The position numbers and the translations under genes are program-made. From positions 4,574,501 through 4,638,500 of the forward strand of contig NZ_CP097322.1 of the NCBI RefSeq assembly GCF_023515955.1: 64,000 nucleotides of DNA. Reading direction: 5' to 3'. This document shows, one piece after another, positions 16,444-25,513 of this stretch. The notes below the pieces were generated by a model. The model worked only from the letters and a program-made list of their open reading frames with translations, ran no database searches and was not told the origin of the DNA. Numbering within the stretch: position 1 is the first letter of the stretch; each line of letters begins with the position of its first letter. The stretch is from Streptomyces sp. RerS4. Its GTDB lineage: Bacteria; Actinomycetota; Actinomycetes; Streptomycetales; Streptomycetaceae.

Positions 16444-18801
16444 TCACTCCGTACGCAGGCCGTCCGGGCGCATCAGGCGCAGCAGCAGCGGCAGGCTGAG
16501 CAGGGTCACCCCGGCGACCACGCCCGCGCCGGCGCCCGTCAGGGCCAGCACCGAGGACCAGTCGACGCGCACCGGCTGGGCCGCCATCCGCAGCAGGGCC
16601 GTGCCGAGGGCGAGGCCCACGCCGGTCGCGAGGCTCAGGCCCAGCGCGATCGGCAGGGCCGTCTGCCACAGGACGGACAGGCTCAGCGTGCTGCGCCGCG
16701 TACCGAAGGCGACCAGGGAGGAGAGCAGCCGGCGCCGCTCGCGCAGCTGCTCCAGCTGGGACACCAGCAGGCTCGTGCCGATGAGGATCAGCACGCCGGT
16801 CGCGCCGAAGAACAGCCCGACGCGGATCGCCGAGTACGAGGTGTCCCGGGTGGTCGAGCGCAGGGTCATGGCCGTCGAGAACGGATCCGCCTTGAAGGCG
16901 GCCGTGCGGGCCCGGTCCAGAGCGTCCGGCAGGGAGTCGTCGGCCTGGACGTAGATCCGCGCCCACCGCCAGAAGTCCACGCCGTCCTTCGGCGCGGCCG
17001 ACGGGGTGACGAGCAGCCCGTCCCGCAGCCTGCCGGCGGGGTCCTCGCGGGGGGTCACCGTACGGGCGCCTGCCGGGAAGGTCCACTCGACGGCCTTCTC
17101 GTCCGGGACGCCGTCCACCTGATAGCCGGTGACGTTGCCCGCGAACAGCCGGTCGCCGGGGGCGGCGGTGAGCTTCTCGCCGGTGGGGGTCAGTGGCCCG
17201 CCGGTCAGGGCGAAGGCGTCGCCCTCCGCGCAGTCGCCGATCTCGGCGACCTCCCGCAGCGCCTCGCAGGAGCCGACCGTGACCTCGATGCTCTGGTCCG
17301 CGGCCGGGACGGTGTGCGCGGCCCGGAAGGAGCCCAGCGGCACGGTACGGGTGATGCCCGGGGCGGCCGCGATGTCCCGGGCCAGCGTGTCGAGCCTGTC
17401 CTCGGTGCCCGCGTGCAGCAGCACCGAGACGTTCGCGCGTGACGGGTCCTGGCCGGTGTCCTTCTCGTAGTCGCCCTCGACGCCGGCGAAGAGCATCTGC
17501 AGGGCGATGGCCCCGGCGACCGCGACCGCGATGCCGTTGACCAGCCGGGTGGCGCCGCCGCTGTCGAGCTGGAGCCGGCGCACCGCGAGCTGCCAGGACG
17601 CGGGGCCGCCCGAGAGCCGGCCGACGATCCGCTCCAACAGCCAGGGCAGCAGGGCGGTGACGCCGACCAGCAGCAGCGCCACGCCGCCGCCGACCTGCCA
17701 CCGGTTGAACTGCCCGTCCTCGGAGCCGCGTCCCGCCAGCGGGGCGAGCAGTGCGAGGCCCGCCGGCGGCAGCAGCAGCCGCCACCAGATCCGGCGCCGG
17801 CGCGGCTTCGCCGTCCGTACGACGCCCAGGGGTTCGATGGTCACGCGGCGCAGGGTGAACACCGTGACGACCACGGCCGCGACGGGCACCGCCACCGCGA
17901 CCAGCAGCGCCAGCCACAGCGCGGGGTCGAGGTCGGCGGGGAAGACACTGCGCTGCTGGAAGGAGAGCGATCCCACGAGGCTGCGCCCCGCCAGGAAGAA
18001 GCCCACGCCCAGCGCCAGCCCGACCAGGGCCCCGGCGAGGGCCTCCCCGGCCGCGATCCGGCGCACCATCAGGCTGTCGGCGCCCACCAGGCGCAGCGCG
18101 GCGAGCCGTTGGTCGCGCCGCTCGCCGCCGAAGCGGACGGCGGTGGCGATGAACACGACGACGGGCATCAGCAGCGCGACGAAGGTGACCACGACCAGGA
18201 GCATCAGCACCGGGTCGAGGGAGCGCTCCTGCGGGTCGTAGGCGAAGGCGTTGATCCGAGTGATCCGGTAGTCGCCCGGTCCGTCCTTCGTGAGGGTGTC
18301 GCTGCCCAGGTAGAAGAGGAGTTCGGCCGGGCCGGTGAGGCCCTGGTCGGCGATGGTGCCGGCGATCCGGGCGTCGAGGCGCTCGCGCAGCCCCGCCCCC
18401 TCGGGGGAGGAGAGCAGCCGCTTCAGGGCGGGGGAGACGACCATCTCGCCGCCCTTGGGGATCGCGCGCACGCCCGGGGGCAGGGGGGCGTCGGGGCCTT
18501 CCGCCCGCAGCATCTTGCCGTCGATGTCCTGGCCGCCGTAGCTCTGGTTGAGCCGGGCGATCAGCAGGGTGTCGGGGCCGGGGGCGTCGATGCGGGCCGA
18601 GCCCAGGATGGAGCGGGCGTCGTCGCGGTCGTGGCGGGCGCCGAGCGCGCCCGGTATCGCGGTGCTGATCAGCAGGAGTGCGACGCCGAGTCCGACGCCG
18701 ACACCGGTGAGCAGGGTGCGGGTCCACCCCTGGCGGCCGCCGCCGAAGGCGAAGCGGGCGCCCATCGCGAGGTCACGGGTCCACACCCGCAGGCCGCTCA
18801 T
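16444..18801 (-). CDS. ABC transporter permease, FtsX/MacB type
   Basis: A 785-aa membrane protein with a duplicated FtsX-like layout. One N-terminal helix is followed by a large extracellular domain, then three helices around residues 200-300, two further spans, a second extracellular domain (residues about 440-640) and three C-terminal helices. Such permeases with one separate ATPase export or release substrates such as antimicrobial peptides or lipids, or act mechanically. Its start overlaps the ATPase stop by ATGA. It is the last gene of a padR-ATPase-permease operon, so its substrate is probably linked to the PadR signal. Confidence 0.9.
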   Translation of the reverse strand: MSGLRVWTRDLAMGARFAFGGGRQGWTRTLLTGVGVGLGVALLLISTAIPGALGARHDRDDARSILGSARIDAPGPDTLLIARLNQSYGGQDIDGKMLRAEGPDAPLPPGVRAIPKGGEMVVSPALKRLLSSPEGAGLRERLDARIAGTIADQGLTGPAELLFYLGSDTLTKDGPGDYRITRINAFAYDPQERSLDPVLMLLVVVTFVALLMPVVVFIATAVRFGGERRDQRLAALRLVGADSLMVRRIAAGEALAGALVGLALGVGFFLAGRSLVGSLSFQQRSVFPADLDPALWLALLVAVAVPVAAVVVTVFTLRRVTIEPLGVVRTAKPRRRRIWWRLLLPPAGLALLAPLAGRGSEDGQFNRWQVGGGVALLLVGVTALLPWLLERIVGRLSGGPASWQLAVRRLQLDSGGATRLVNGIAVAVAGAIALQMLFAGVEGDYEKDTGQDPSRANVSVLLHAGTEDRLDTLARDIAAAPGITRTVPLGSFRAAHTVPAADQSIEVTVGSCEALREVAEIGDCAEGDAFALTGGPLTPTGEKLTAAPGDRLFAGNVTGYQVDGVPDEKAVEWTFPAGARTVTPREDPAGRLRDGLLVTPSAAPKDGVDFWRWARIYVQADDSLPDALDRARTAAFKADPFSTAMTLRSTTRDTSYSAIRVGLFFGATGVLILIGTSLLVSQLEQLRERRRLLSSLVAFGTRRSTLSLSVLWQTALPIALGLSLATGVGLALGTALLRMAAQPVRVDWSSVLALTGAGAGVVAGVTLLSLPLLLRLMRPDGLRTE

Positions 18802-19484
18802 ATGATCCGCTCCATGTCACGCGACCGGCCGTCGCGCACCACGATCTCGCGGTCGGAGTACGCGGCCACGCGGGTCTCGTGCGTGACCAGGACGACGGCG
18901 GCGTTCGCGGAGCGGGCGGCCTCGGTGAGCAGTTGCATCACCAGTTCGCCGTTGAGGGAGTCGAGGGCTCCGGTCGGCTCGTCCGCGAAGATCACCCGGG
19001 GTCGGGTGACCAACGCGCGGGCCACCGCGACCCGCTGGCCCTGGCCGCCGCTGATCTCCCCGGGCCGCTTGCCGCCGGTGTCCTCCACCTGGAGCCGCTC
19101 CATCCAGTCCAGGGCGGTGCGTTCGGCCTCCTTGCGCTTGACGCCGGTCAGGCGCAGCGGCAGGGCCACGTTCTCCACGCAGGTCAGCTCCGGGACGAGC
19201 TGCCCGAACTGGAAGACGAAGCCGAACTCCGAGCGGCGCAGGGCGCTGCGCTCGGCGTCCTTCATCGCGGACAGCTCGCGGCCGGCGTAGGTGACGGTGC
19301 CGGAGTCGGGCGACACGATGCCGGCGAGGCAGTGGAGCAGGGTGGACTTGCCGGAGCCGGAGGGGCCCATGACGGCGACGATCTCCCCGGGGTGGACGGA
19401 GAGTTCGGCGCCGTCGAGGGCCGTGGTGGCCCCGTAGGTCTTGCGCAGGTCGGTGGCGGAGAGCAGGGATCCGGCCGGGGTCAT
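18798..19484 (-). CDS. ABC transporter ATP-binding protein (MacB/LolD-type)
   Basis: A 228-aa ATPase with Walker A GPSGSGKST, a Q-loop in FQFGQLVPELTC, signature ISGGQGQRVAVARAL, Walker B VIFADEPTGALD and switch His in VTHE. The ISGG start of the signature is a slight variant of LSGG. It energises the FtsX-type permease encoded just downstream; both junctions in this operon (with padR and with the permease) are 4-bp ATGA overlaps, so translation is coupled. The start at 19484 is set by that overlap and by the first conserved residues. Confidence 0.93.
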   Translation of the reverse strand: MTPAGSLLSATDLRKTYGATTALDGAELSVHPGEIVAVMGPSGSGKSTLLHCLAGIVSPDSGTVTYAGRELSAMKDAERSALRRSEFGFVFQFGQLVPELTCVENVALPLRLTGVKRKEAERTALDWMERLQVEDTGGKRPGEISGGQGQRVAVARALVTRPRVIFADEPTGALDSLNGELVMQLLTEAARSANAAVVLVTHETRVAAYSDREIVVRDGRSRDMERII

Positions 19485-20005
19485 CGACGGACCTCCTGGG
19501 CGAGCCGGTCCAGGCGGGCCGAGGTCAGTTCGAGCCAGCGAAGGTCGGCCTCCAGGTGGAACAGGGCGTGGTCGCAGACCAGTTGGTCGGCGAAGTCGCC
19601 CTTGCGCTTGCGCTGGGTCAGGATGCGCATCAGCCGCAGGTGCTCGGCGCGCTGGGTGTCCAGGAGTTCGTTCGCGCTGCGGCCGGTGAGCAGCGCGAGG
19701 ACGACCTTCGTGTAGAGGGTGGACTGGAGGTAGGGCTCGGGCTTCTCGGGCTGGGCGAGCCAGGTTTCGACGTCGGTGATGCCGGCGTCCGTGATGGCGT
19801 AGCGCTTGCGCTCGGGGCCGCCGTCGATCTCCGTGCCGTCGACCTCGACGAGGCCGTTCTTCAGGAGGCGGGACATGGTCGAGTAGACCTGTCCGTACGC
19901 GAGCGGGCGGTCGTGGCCGAATTTCTCGTCGAAGGCGCGCTTCAGGTCGTACCCGTGGCGCGGGCCGGCCTCCAGGAGGCCGAGGAGCGTGTGACCGATG
20001 GACAT
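19481..20005 (-). CDS. PadR family transcriptional regulator
   Basis: A 174-aa regulator. The N-terminal winged helix reads MSIGHTLLGLLEAGPRHGYDLKRAFDEKFG, then YGQVYSTMSRLLKNGLVEVD, typical of PadR. The C-terminal half is helical and would give the dimerisation coiled coil (PadR-s2 type). It heads the operon with the ABC genes. The ATG at 20005 lies seven bases after a perfect TATAGT -10 element, so the mRNA is probably leaderless. The triple 13-bp repeat immediately upstream is the likely autoregulatory operator. Confidence 0.92.
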   Translation of the reverse strand: MSIGHTLLGLLEAGPRHGYDLKRAFDEKFGHDRPLAYGQVYSTMSRLLKNGLVEVDGTEIDGGPERKRYAITDAGITDVETWLAQPEKPEPYLQSTLYTKVVLALLTGRSANELLDTQRAEHLRLMRILTQRKRKGDFADQLVCDHALFHLEADLRWLELTSARLDRLAQEVRR

Positions 20006-20014
20006 GTCGGGGAC

Positions 20015-20057
20015 TATACACGCGGTGTATACGCACGGTGTATACGTGCGGTGTATA
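20015..20057. promoter_or_regulatory. PadR operator: three tandem 13-bp repeats over the promoter
   Basis: GTGTATA occurs at 20025, 20038 and 20051, exactly 13 bp apart, and its inverse TATACAC at 20015 pairs with the first copy to give an inverted repeat with a 3-bp centre. The minus-strand -10 hexamer TATAGT (20013-20018) overlaps the array. Bound repressor would block the leaderless padR promoter. Confidence 0.7.
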
Positions 20058-20219
20058 GACCGGCGGGGGCTGCCGCGTCGCCCGAGGGAGGGGCGGCGGC
20101 CTGCGGCCATTCGTGGGTACTCCGGGCCGTGGGGGAGCGGCTCGGGTCGGGGTTCGGGGTGTGGCCCGGTCGGGGCCGGCACGTTGGGGGCACGGTCCCG
20201 CATTCCCGAAAGGTCCGCC

Positions 20220-21695
20220 ATGCACGGAATCCCCGCCGACGTCGCCGCCGTTCCCTCGCAGCACACCGGACCGGACGCCCGTACGTCCGCCCCCAGACCT
20301 TCCGGCGCGGGCACCCCGTGGTGGATCTGGGCGCTCGCGGGAGGCCTCTTCCTCCTCTACGCCACCCTCTCCCTGCGCATCCACCAACGGATGCTCTCGC
20401 GCAGCTTCGACCTCGGGATCTTCGAACAGGTCGTCCGCTCCTACGCCACCGGCCGGTTGCCCGTCTCCGAGATCAAGGGCCCCGACTTCCCCATCCTCGG
20501 CGACCACTTCTCCCCGGTGCTCGCGCTGCTGGCGCCCTTCTACCGGGTCTGGCCCACCACGGCCACCCTGCTCGTGGCGCAGGCGGCGCTGATCGCCGTG
20601 AGCGTGCTGCCGCTCGCCCGGTGGGCGCACCGCACGCTCGGCGCGCGCGCCGCCGTCGTGATCGGCCTGTGCTACGGGCTGTCCTGGGGCCTGGCGAGCG
20701 GCGTCGGCTACGACTTCCACGAGGTGGCCTTCGCCGTCCCGCTGCTGGCGTTCTCCCTGACCGCACTGGGCGAGGGCAGGATGCGGGCCGCCCTCTGGTG
20801 GGCCCTGCCGCTGCTGCTCGTCAAGGAGGACCTCGGGCTCACGGTGATCGTGATCGGCCTGGTGATCGCCCGGCGCGGCGGACCGCCCGCGCGGCGCATG
20901 GGTCTCGCTCTCGCCGTCGCGGGCGGGCTCGTGGCGCTGCTCGTCGCGCTGGTGGTGCTGCCGGCGTTCCACCCGCAGGGCTTCGCGGGCTACGTCGCCT
21001 CCCACGGCACGGACCCGGGGCAGGGCGGCGGGTTGGTCGAGCTCGCGCGGCGGATGACGGTCGGACTGGTCACCCCCGAGACGAAGGTGGCGACCCTGAT
21101 GCTGGTGTGGGCGCCGACGCTCTTCCTCGCCGTGCGATCGCCCCTGGCGTGGGTGGCCGTGCCGACGCTCGTGTGGCGCTTCGCCTCGGACTACGTGGCG
21201 CACTGGGGGACGGGGCTGCACTACTCGCTCGTCCTGATGCCGATCGTCTTCGCGGCCTTCGTGGACGCCCTGCACCGACGCCGCACCACCCCGGCCGGCC
21301 TGCGCCGCTACCTCCTCGGCGCGGCGGGCGTCTGCCTGGCGCTGCTGCCCTCGCACGCGTTCTGGCAGCTGACCGAGCCCGCCACCTGGCGGACCGACCC
21401 CCGGGTCGCGGTGGCGGAGCGGCTGTTGGCGAAGATCCCCGACGGGGCCACCGTTCAGGCCTCGGACCTGCTGGTGACGCACCTGACGAGCCGGACCAGC
21501 GTCAGCCTGTTCGGCTGGGCCGACAGCAGGCCCGATCCGCAGTGGATCATCGTCGACACCCGGGTCCCGATGGAGCGGCGTTGGCCGCTGTCCGTGCCCG
21601 CCGAGGCCATCGCCCTGGAGCGGGCCAAGGCGGACGGCTACCGCACCGAGGCGCAGCAGGACGGATTCGTCCTGCTGCGACGCGGTCAGCCGTAG
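20220..21695 (+). CDS. DUF2079 integral membrane protein
   Basis: A 491-aa membrane protein with roughly ten to twelve hydrophobic helices and the DUF2079 landmark FDLGIFEQVVRSYATGRLP followed by LGDHFSPVLALLAPFYR and GYDFHEVAFAVPLLAF. These proteins are related to the GT-C glycosyltransferase fold, which uses polyprenyl-linked sugars at the outer membrane face, but no activity has been assigned. The ATG at 20220 follows GAAAGG. It points away from the padR operon. Confidence 0.85.
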   Translation: MHGIPADVAAVPSQHTGPDARTSAPRPSGAGTPWWIWALAGGLFLLYATLSLRIHQRMLSRSFDLGIFEQVVRSYATGRLPVSEIKGPDFPILGDHFSPVLALLAPFYRVWPTTATLLVAQAALIAVSVLPLARWAHRTLGARAAVVIGLCYGLSWGLASGVGYDFHEVAFAVPLLAFSLTALGEGRMRAALWWALPLLLVKEDLGLTVIVIGLVIARRGGPPARRMGLALAVAGGLVALLVALVVLPAFHPQGFAGYVASHGTDPGQGGGLVELARRMTVGLVTPETKVATLMLVWAPTLFLAVRSPLAWVAVPTLVWRFASDYVAHWGTGLHYSLVLMPIVFAAFVDALHRRRTTPAGLRRYLLGAAGVCLALLPSHAFWQLTEPATWRTDPRVAVAERLLAKIPDGATVQASDLLVTHLTSRTSVSLFGWADSRPDPQWIIVDTRVPMERRWPLSVPAEAIALERAKADGYRTEAQQDGFVLLRRGQP

Positions 21696-21713
21696 CGGAC
21701 GCTCCTTGGGGCT

Positions 21714-21989
21714 TCAGGAGTCCGGTGTCGTGCGCGGGCGGCCGCGCGGTGGGATCGGCGCCGCTGTGCCCGGCAGCCGGCCGGACTCCGCCAGGGCCCT
21801 GCGGAGCAGGAACTCGATCTGCGCGTTCGCGCTGCGCAGCTCCTCGCCCGCCCAGCGGGCGAGGGAGTCGTACACCTGGGGGTCGAGGCGCAGCAGCACC
21901 TGCTTGCGCGCCTGACGTCCGGCCCGTTGGGGCTTGGCGGCCGGGGCGCCGTCCTCGCCGTCGGGCCGGGCGTCGCCGGTGGGGGTCAC
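21714..21989 (-). CDS. Ribbon-helix-helix (Arc-like) DNA-binding protein
   Basis: A 91-aa protein. Residues about 35-70 read KQVLLRLDPQVYDSLARWAGEELRSANAQIEFLLRRAL, a strand-helix-helix of the Arc/MetJ type: beta strand QVLLRL inserts into the major groove, two helices dimerise. Flanks are Pro/Arg/Gly-rich. It starts with GTG overlapping the SPFH stop by 4 bp (GTGA), so the pair is translationally coupled. It is the natural candidate to bind the perfect palindrome upstream of the SPFH gene and so control its own operon. Confidence 0.82.
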   Translation of the reverse strand: MTPTGDARPDGEDGAPAAKPQRAGRQARKQVLLRLDPQVYDSLARWAGEELRSANAQIEFLLRRALAESGRLPGTAAPIPPRGRPRTTPDS

Positions 21990-22897
21990 TGGTAGAGGGT
22001 GCCCGCGTTGATGACGGGCTGGGCCGCGCGGTCGCCGCAGAGCACGACCATCAGGTTCGAGACCATGCTCGCCTTCCGCTCCGGGTCCAGGTCCACGATG
22101 TCCTCCTCGGCCAGCCGGGTCAGGGCCAGTTCCACCATGCCCACCGCGCCCTCGACGATCTGCTTGCGGGCCGCCACGACCGCGCCGGCCTGCTGGCGCT
22201 GGAGCATCGCGGAGGCGATCTCCGGAGCGTACGCGAGATGGGTGAAGCGGGACTCGATGATCTGCACGCCCGCCGCGTCGACCCGGGTGGCCAGCTCGGC
22301 CGCGAGCTTCTCGGTGATCTCCTCGGCGTTGCCGCGCAGGGACAGGGCGTCCTCGTCGTGGTCGTCGTAGGGGTACTCGATGGCGATGTGGCGTACGGCC
22401 GCCTCGGTCTGCGTCTCGACGAACTCGGTGAAGTCCTCGACCTCGAAGACCGCCCGCGCGGTGTCGGCGACCCGCCACACCACGACCGCCGCCAGCTCGA
22501 TGGGGTTGCCGTAGGCGTCGTTGACCTTCAGGACGGGCGTCTCGTGGTTGCGGACACGGGTGGAGACCTTGCGGCGCGAGGTGAACGGATTGACCCAGCG
22601 CAGCCCGTCGGTGCGGATCGTGCCCCGGTAGCGGCCGAAGAGCTGCACCACCCGGGCTTCGCCGGGCGCCACGGTGTTCAGCCCGCTCAGGGCGATCACC
22701 TGGGCGAGGATCAGCAGGACCCCGAGCGCGATCAGCGTCCCCGCGGCCGCCGCGGAGGCCGCCGAGGCACCGAGGGCGATCAGTCCGGCCCCGGCCGCGG
22801 TCCCCAACAGGCCCAATATCAGGGCCGGTCCACCGCCGATGCTCCGCGCGGTGAACTCCCGTACCTCGCTCGTGCGCACGTCCGTGGACGGTGTCAT
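21986..22897 (-). CDS. SPFH/Band 7 (slipin-like) membrane protein
   Basis: A 303-aa protein. Two adjacent hydrophobic segments (residues about 25-60) anchor it, then comes the SPFH domain (GLNTVAPGEARVVQLFGRYRGTIRTDGLRWVNPF...) and a helical tail with MLQRQQAGAVVAARKQIVEGAVGMVE typical of slipins and stomatins. These proteins oligomerise into membrane microdomains or cages that organise or protect other membrane proteins. Unlike classic slipins, no NfeD protease partner is adjacent; instead it is coupled to an RHH regulator. Confidence 0.88.
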   Translation of the reverse strand: MTPSTDVRTSEVREFTARSIGGGPALILGLLGTAAGAGLIALGASAASAAAAGTLIALGVLLILAQVIALSGLNTVAPGEARVVQLFGRYRGTIRTDGLRWVNPFTSRRKVSTRVRNHETPVLKVNDAYGNPIELAAVVVWRVADTARAVFEVEDFTEFVETQTEAAVRHIAIEYPYDDHDEDALSLRGNAEEITEKLAAELATRVDAAGVQIIESRFTHLAYAPEIASAMLQRQQAGAVVAARKQIVEGAVGMVELALTRLAEEDIVDLDPERKASMVSNLMVVLCGDRAAQPVINAGTLYQ

Positions 22898-22952
22898 GGA
22901 TTACCCCCGTTTGATCACTCGCGTCCGGTCGTGGCCGACCGACGCCTCTATC

Positions 22953-22968
22953 AAAGTGATATCACTTT
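22953..22968. promoter_or_regulatory. Perfect 16-bp palindrome upstream of the SPFH-RHH operon
   Basis: AAAGTGATATCACTTT is a perfect palindrome 55 bp upstream of the SPFH start, in a gap shared with the divergent penicillin-binding protein gene. Its A/T-rich composition stands out in this genome. It is a likely operator, most simply for the RHH protein encoded in the operon. Confidence 0.6.
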
Positions 22969-23140
22969 ATGGCCTCGCCGCAACCCTTCTGGTCTTATGG
23001 GCGTCGGTTCCAGTGACGTGGGTGCTGATTGTCACGTCCGAATTGACCGATATTGATCAGGGTTAAGCAACCTTTGTCACAGCCTGCGGTGTTAGTTTTC
23101 TGAGCTGACGTCGGGGGGGTAATCGAGCGGAGCGGGAGCG

Positions 23141-25423
23141 ATGGGCCGAGCAGACGCGCGACGAGCGCAACAGCAGCGCGGTGCGCGGAAGGAGCCGGGA
23201 GGGCGCCAGGGCAAGTCGTCCGGCAAGCGCAGCGGCATACGTCGCTTCGTCAACTGGAAGACGATCCTGGGCACGTTCCTCGGAGGGCTCCTGCTCCTCG
23301 TGGCCGGCGCGTTCATCCTCTACTTCTCGGTGAACGAGCCCACCGACCCGAACGAGGGCGCGGTCCTCCAGAGCAACACGTACAAGTACTCCGACGGCTC
23401 GGTCATGGCCCGCACGGGCAGCATGAACCGCGAGATCGTCTCGATCGACAAGATCTCGGAGGACGTGCGGACCGCGTTCATCGCCATCGAGAACAAGACG
23501 TTCTACCAGGACAGCGGCATCGACGTGATCGGTGTCGCCCGCGGTCTCTTCAACACCGCGACCGGCAAGGGCAAGGCGGGTGGTTCCACGATCACCCAGC
23601 AGTACGTCAAGAACTACTACCTGACCCAGGACCAGTCGCCGACGCGCAAGCTCCGCGAGCTCGTCATCGCCCTGAAGGTCGACCAGCGGATGCAGAAGAA
23701 CGACATCCTCGCCGGTTACCTGAACACCAACTTCTACGGCCGCAACGCCTACGGCATCCAGGCCGCGGCCCAGGCCTACTACGGCGTCGACGCCGACAAG
23801 CTGACCCTGGAGCAGGGCGCCTACCTGGCCGCCGTCATCCAGGCCCCCAGCCAGTACGACTGGGCGACCGCCGGCCCCAACGGCAAGCGACTGGTCATGA
23901 TCCGCTTCAACGCCGTCCTCGACAACATGGTCGAGATGGGCAAGCTGGACGCGGCCAAGCGCAAGGAGCTGAAGTTCCAGGAGCCCATCAAGCCCAAGCC
24001 CCGACCGGGCATGGACGGGCAGAAGGGCTACCTGGTCCAGGCCGCCAACGACGAGCTGAACAAGCAGGGCATCAAGGACGCCGACATCGCCGCCGGCGGC
24101 TGGACGATCACCCTGAACGTCGACAAGAAGAAGCAGGCCGCCCTGGAGAAGGCCGTCCAGGACGAGCTGGAATCCAAGCTGGAGCGCAAGAACACCAAGG
24201 ACCGCCCGCAGGACCAGAGCGTCCAGGCCGGCGCCACCTCCGTCGACGCCAAGACCGGCGCGATCGTCGCCATGTACGGCGGCGTGGGCCTGGCCGAGAA
24301 GGCCGAGAGCAACGCCCTGCGCACCGACTACCAGCCCGGCTCGACCTTCAAGCCGATCGTGCTGGCCACCGCCCTGGACACCGCGGCCACCACCCAGGAC
24401 GGCCGCCTGATCACCCCGAACGCGCTCTACGACGGCACCAGCAAGCGTCCCGTGACGGGCAGCAACACCGCCTTCGCCCCGCAGAACCAGGACGACATCA
24501 ACTACGGCGACCCGATGATCACGGTCCAGGAGGCCACCAACTCCTCCGTGAACTCCGTCTACGCCCAGATGATCGTCGACGCCAAGCCGCAGGCCGTGAA
24601 GAAGACGGCCCTCGCGCTCGGCATGGTCGACCGCCCCGGCTGGGGCGCCGACCAGCCCGCCATGTCGCTCGGCACCATGAGCGCCAACACCCTGGAGATG
24701 GCCGGGGTCTACGCCACCCTCGGCAGCCACGGCAAGAAGATCACCCCGACCATCGTCAAGCAGGCCGAGCACAAGGACGGCGAGTTCAAGCCGGTCAACC
24801 CGATCGGCGCGCAGGTCATCAAGCGCGAGACCGCCGACACCGTCACCAAGGTCCTCACCGGCGTCGTCGAGGAGGGCTCCGGCAAGGCGGTGCGCAGCTC
24901 CGCCTACCAGGCCGCCGGCAAGACCGGTACCACCGAGAAGAACGTCGCCGCCTGGTTCACCGGCTACACCCCGGAGCTCGTCACCGTCGTCGCGATGTTC
25001 GGCGAGGACCCCACCTCGCACAACCAGGTCACCCTGACCGGTACGGCCGGCCTCGGCCGCGCGGGTGGCTCCAGCTTCCCCGCCCAGATCTGGCAGGCGT
25101 ACACCACCGCCGCGCTCAAGGGCCAGACCACCGGCCAGTTCGACCTGTCGGACGCCAAGATGGGCACCCCGGTCGCCCCGACCCGCAGCGCGGTCCCGTC
25201 GACCGGCCCGACGGGCTCGGCCAGCCCGACGCCGTCCAGCTCGGGTACCCGTCCGTCCGGTACGCCGGACCCGAGCGGCAGCTCCGGCAAGCCGGACCCG
25301 ACGCCGCCGACCGGCAAGCCGACCCCGCCCACGGGCAAGCCGACCCCGCCGACCGGCAAGCCGACGCCGCCGACCAAGGACCCGACGCCGCCGGTCAACC
25401 CGGACGGGCCGCTGTTGCGGTAG
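23141..25423 (+). CDS. Class A penicillin-binding protein (glycosyltransferase plus transpeptidase)
   Basis: A 760-aa bifunctional peptidoglycan synthase. A basic N-terminus and one membrane helix (residues about 45-68) anchor it. The GT51 domain has ENKTFYQDSGID and GGSTITQQYVKN. The transpeptidase domain has SxxK S401-T-F-K404, SxN S469-V-N and KTG at 594-596. The last 60 residues are an extracellular Pro/Thr/Lys/Gly tail with four PTPPTGK-like units. It polymerises and crosslinks wall. The ATG at 23141 follows a GGAGCGGGAG stretch. Confidence 0.95.
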   Translation: MGRADARRAQQQRGARKEPGGRQGKSSGKRSGIRRFVNWKTILGTFLGGLLLLVAGAFILYFSVNEPTDPNEGAVLQSNTYKYSDGSVMARTGSMNREIVSIDKISEDVRTAFIAIENKTFYQDSGIDVIGVARGLFNTATGKGKAGGSTITQQYVKNYYLTQDQSPTRKLRELVIALKVDQRMQKNDILAGYLNTNFYGRNAYGIQAAAQAYYGVDADKLTLEQGAYLAAVIQAPSQYDWATAGPNGKRLVMIRFNAVLDNMVEMGKLDAAKRKELKFQEPIKPKPRPGMDGQKGYLVQAANDELNKQGIKDADIAAGGWTITLNVDKKKQAALEKAVQDELESKLERKNTKDRPQDQSVQAGATSVDAKTGAIVAMYGGVGLAEKAESNALRTDYQPGSTFKPIVLATALDTAATTQDGRLITPNALYDGTSKRPVTGSNTAFAPQNQDDINYGDPMITVQEATNSSVNSVYAQMIVDAKPQAVKKTALALGMVDRPGWGADQPAMSLGTMSANTLEMAGVYATLGSHGKKITPTIVKQAEHKDGEFKPVNPIGAQVIKRETADTVTKVLTGVVEEGSGKAVRSSAYQAAGKTGTTEKNVAAWFTGYTPELVTVVAMFGEDPTSHNQVTLTGTAGLGRAGGSSFPAQIWQAYTTAALKGQTTGQFDLSDAKMGTPVAPTRSAVPSTGPTGSASPTPSSSGTRPSGTPDPSGSSGKPDPTPPTGKPTPPTGKPTPPTGKPTPPTKDPTPPVNPDGPLLR

Positions 25424-25443
25424 TCCGGTAGCCCGGCAGCCCG
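25420..25443. repeat. 8-bp tandem repeat across the PBP stop codon
   Basis: GTAGTCCG, GTAGCCCG and GCAGCCCG follow one another starting with the last base of the final sense codon and the TAG stop. Another example of a short array at a gene end. Confidence 0.6.
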
Positions 25444-25456
25444 GTCCGGCAGCCCA

Positions 25457-25500
25457 CATGACGGTGCCCCGCAGCGATCACGCCGCGGGGCACCGTCATG
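25457..25500. terminator. Bidirectional terminator, 16-bp perfect stem
   Basis: Bases 25457-25472 pair perfectly with 25485-25500 around a 12-nt loop, between the convergent PBP and SpoIIE-phosphatase genes. Confidence 0.85.
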
Positions 25501-25513
25501 TTCGGGGTCGCGC

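Noticed and set aside
19556..23056. Very long open frame on the plus strand (over 1,000 codons)
   Set aside because: It runs antisense to padR and the SPFH operon and out of frame over DUF2079. Residues are dominated by Arg, Gly, Ala and Pro without domains, the usual shadow of high-GC coding DNA.
25321..25400. Regular repeats that could suggest a CRISPR-like array
   Set aside because: They are in-frame PTPPTGK-type repeats in the extracellular tail of the penicillin-binding protein, with no spacers.
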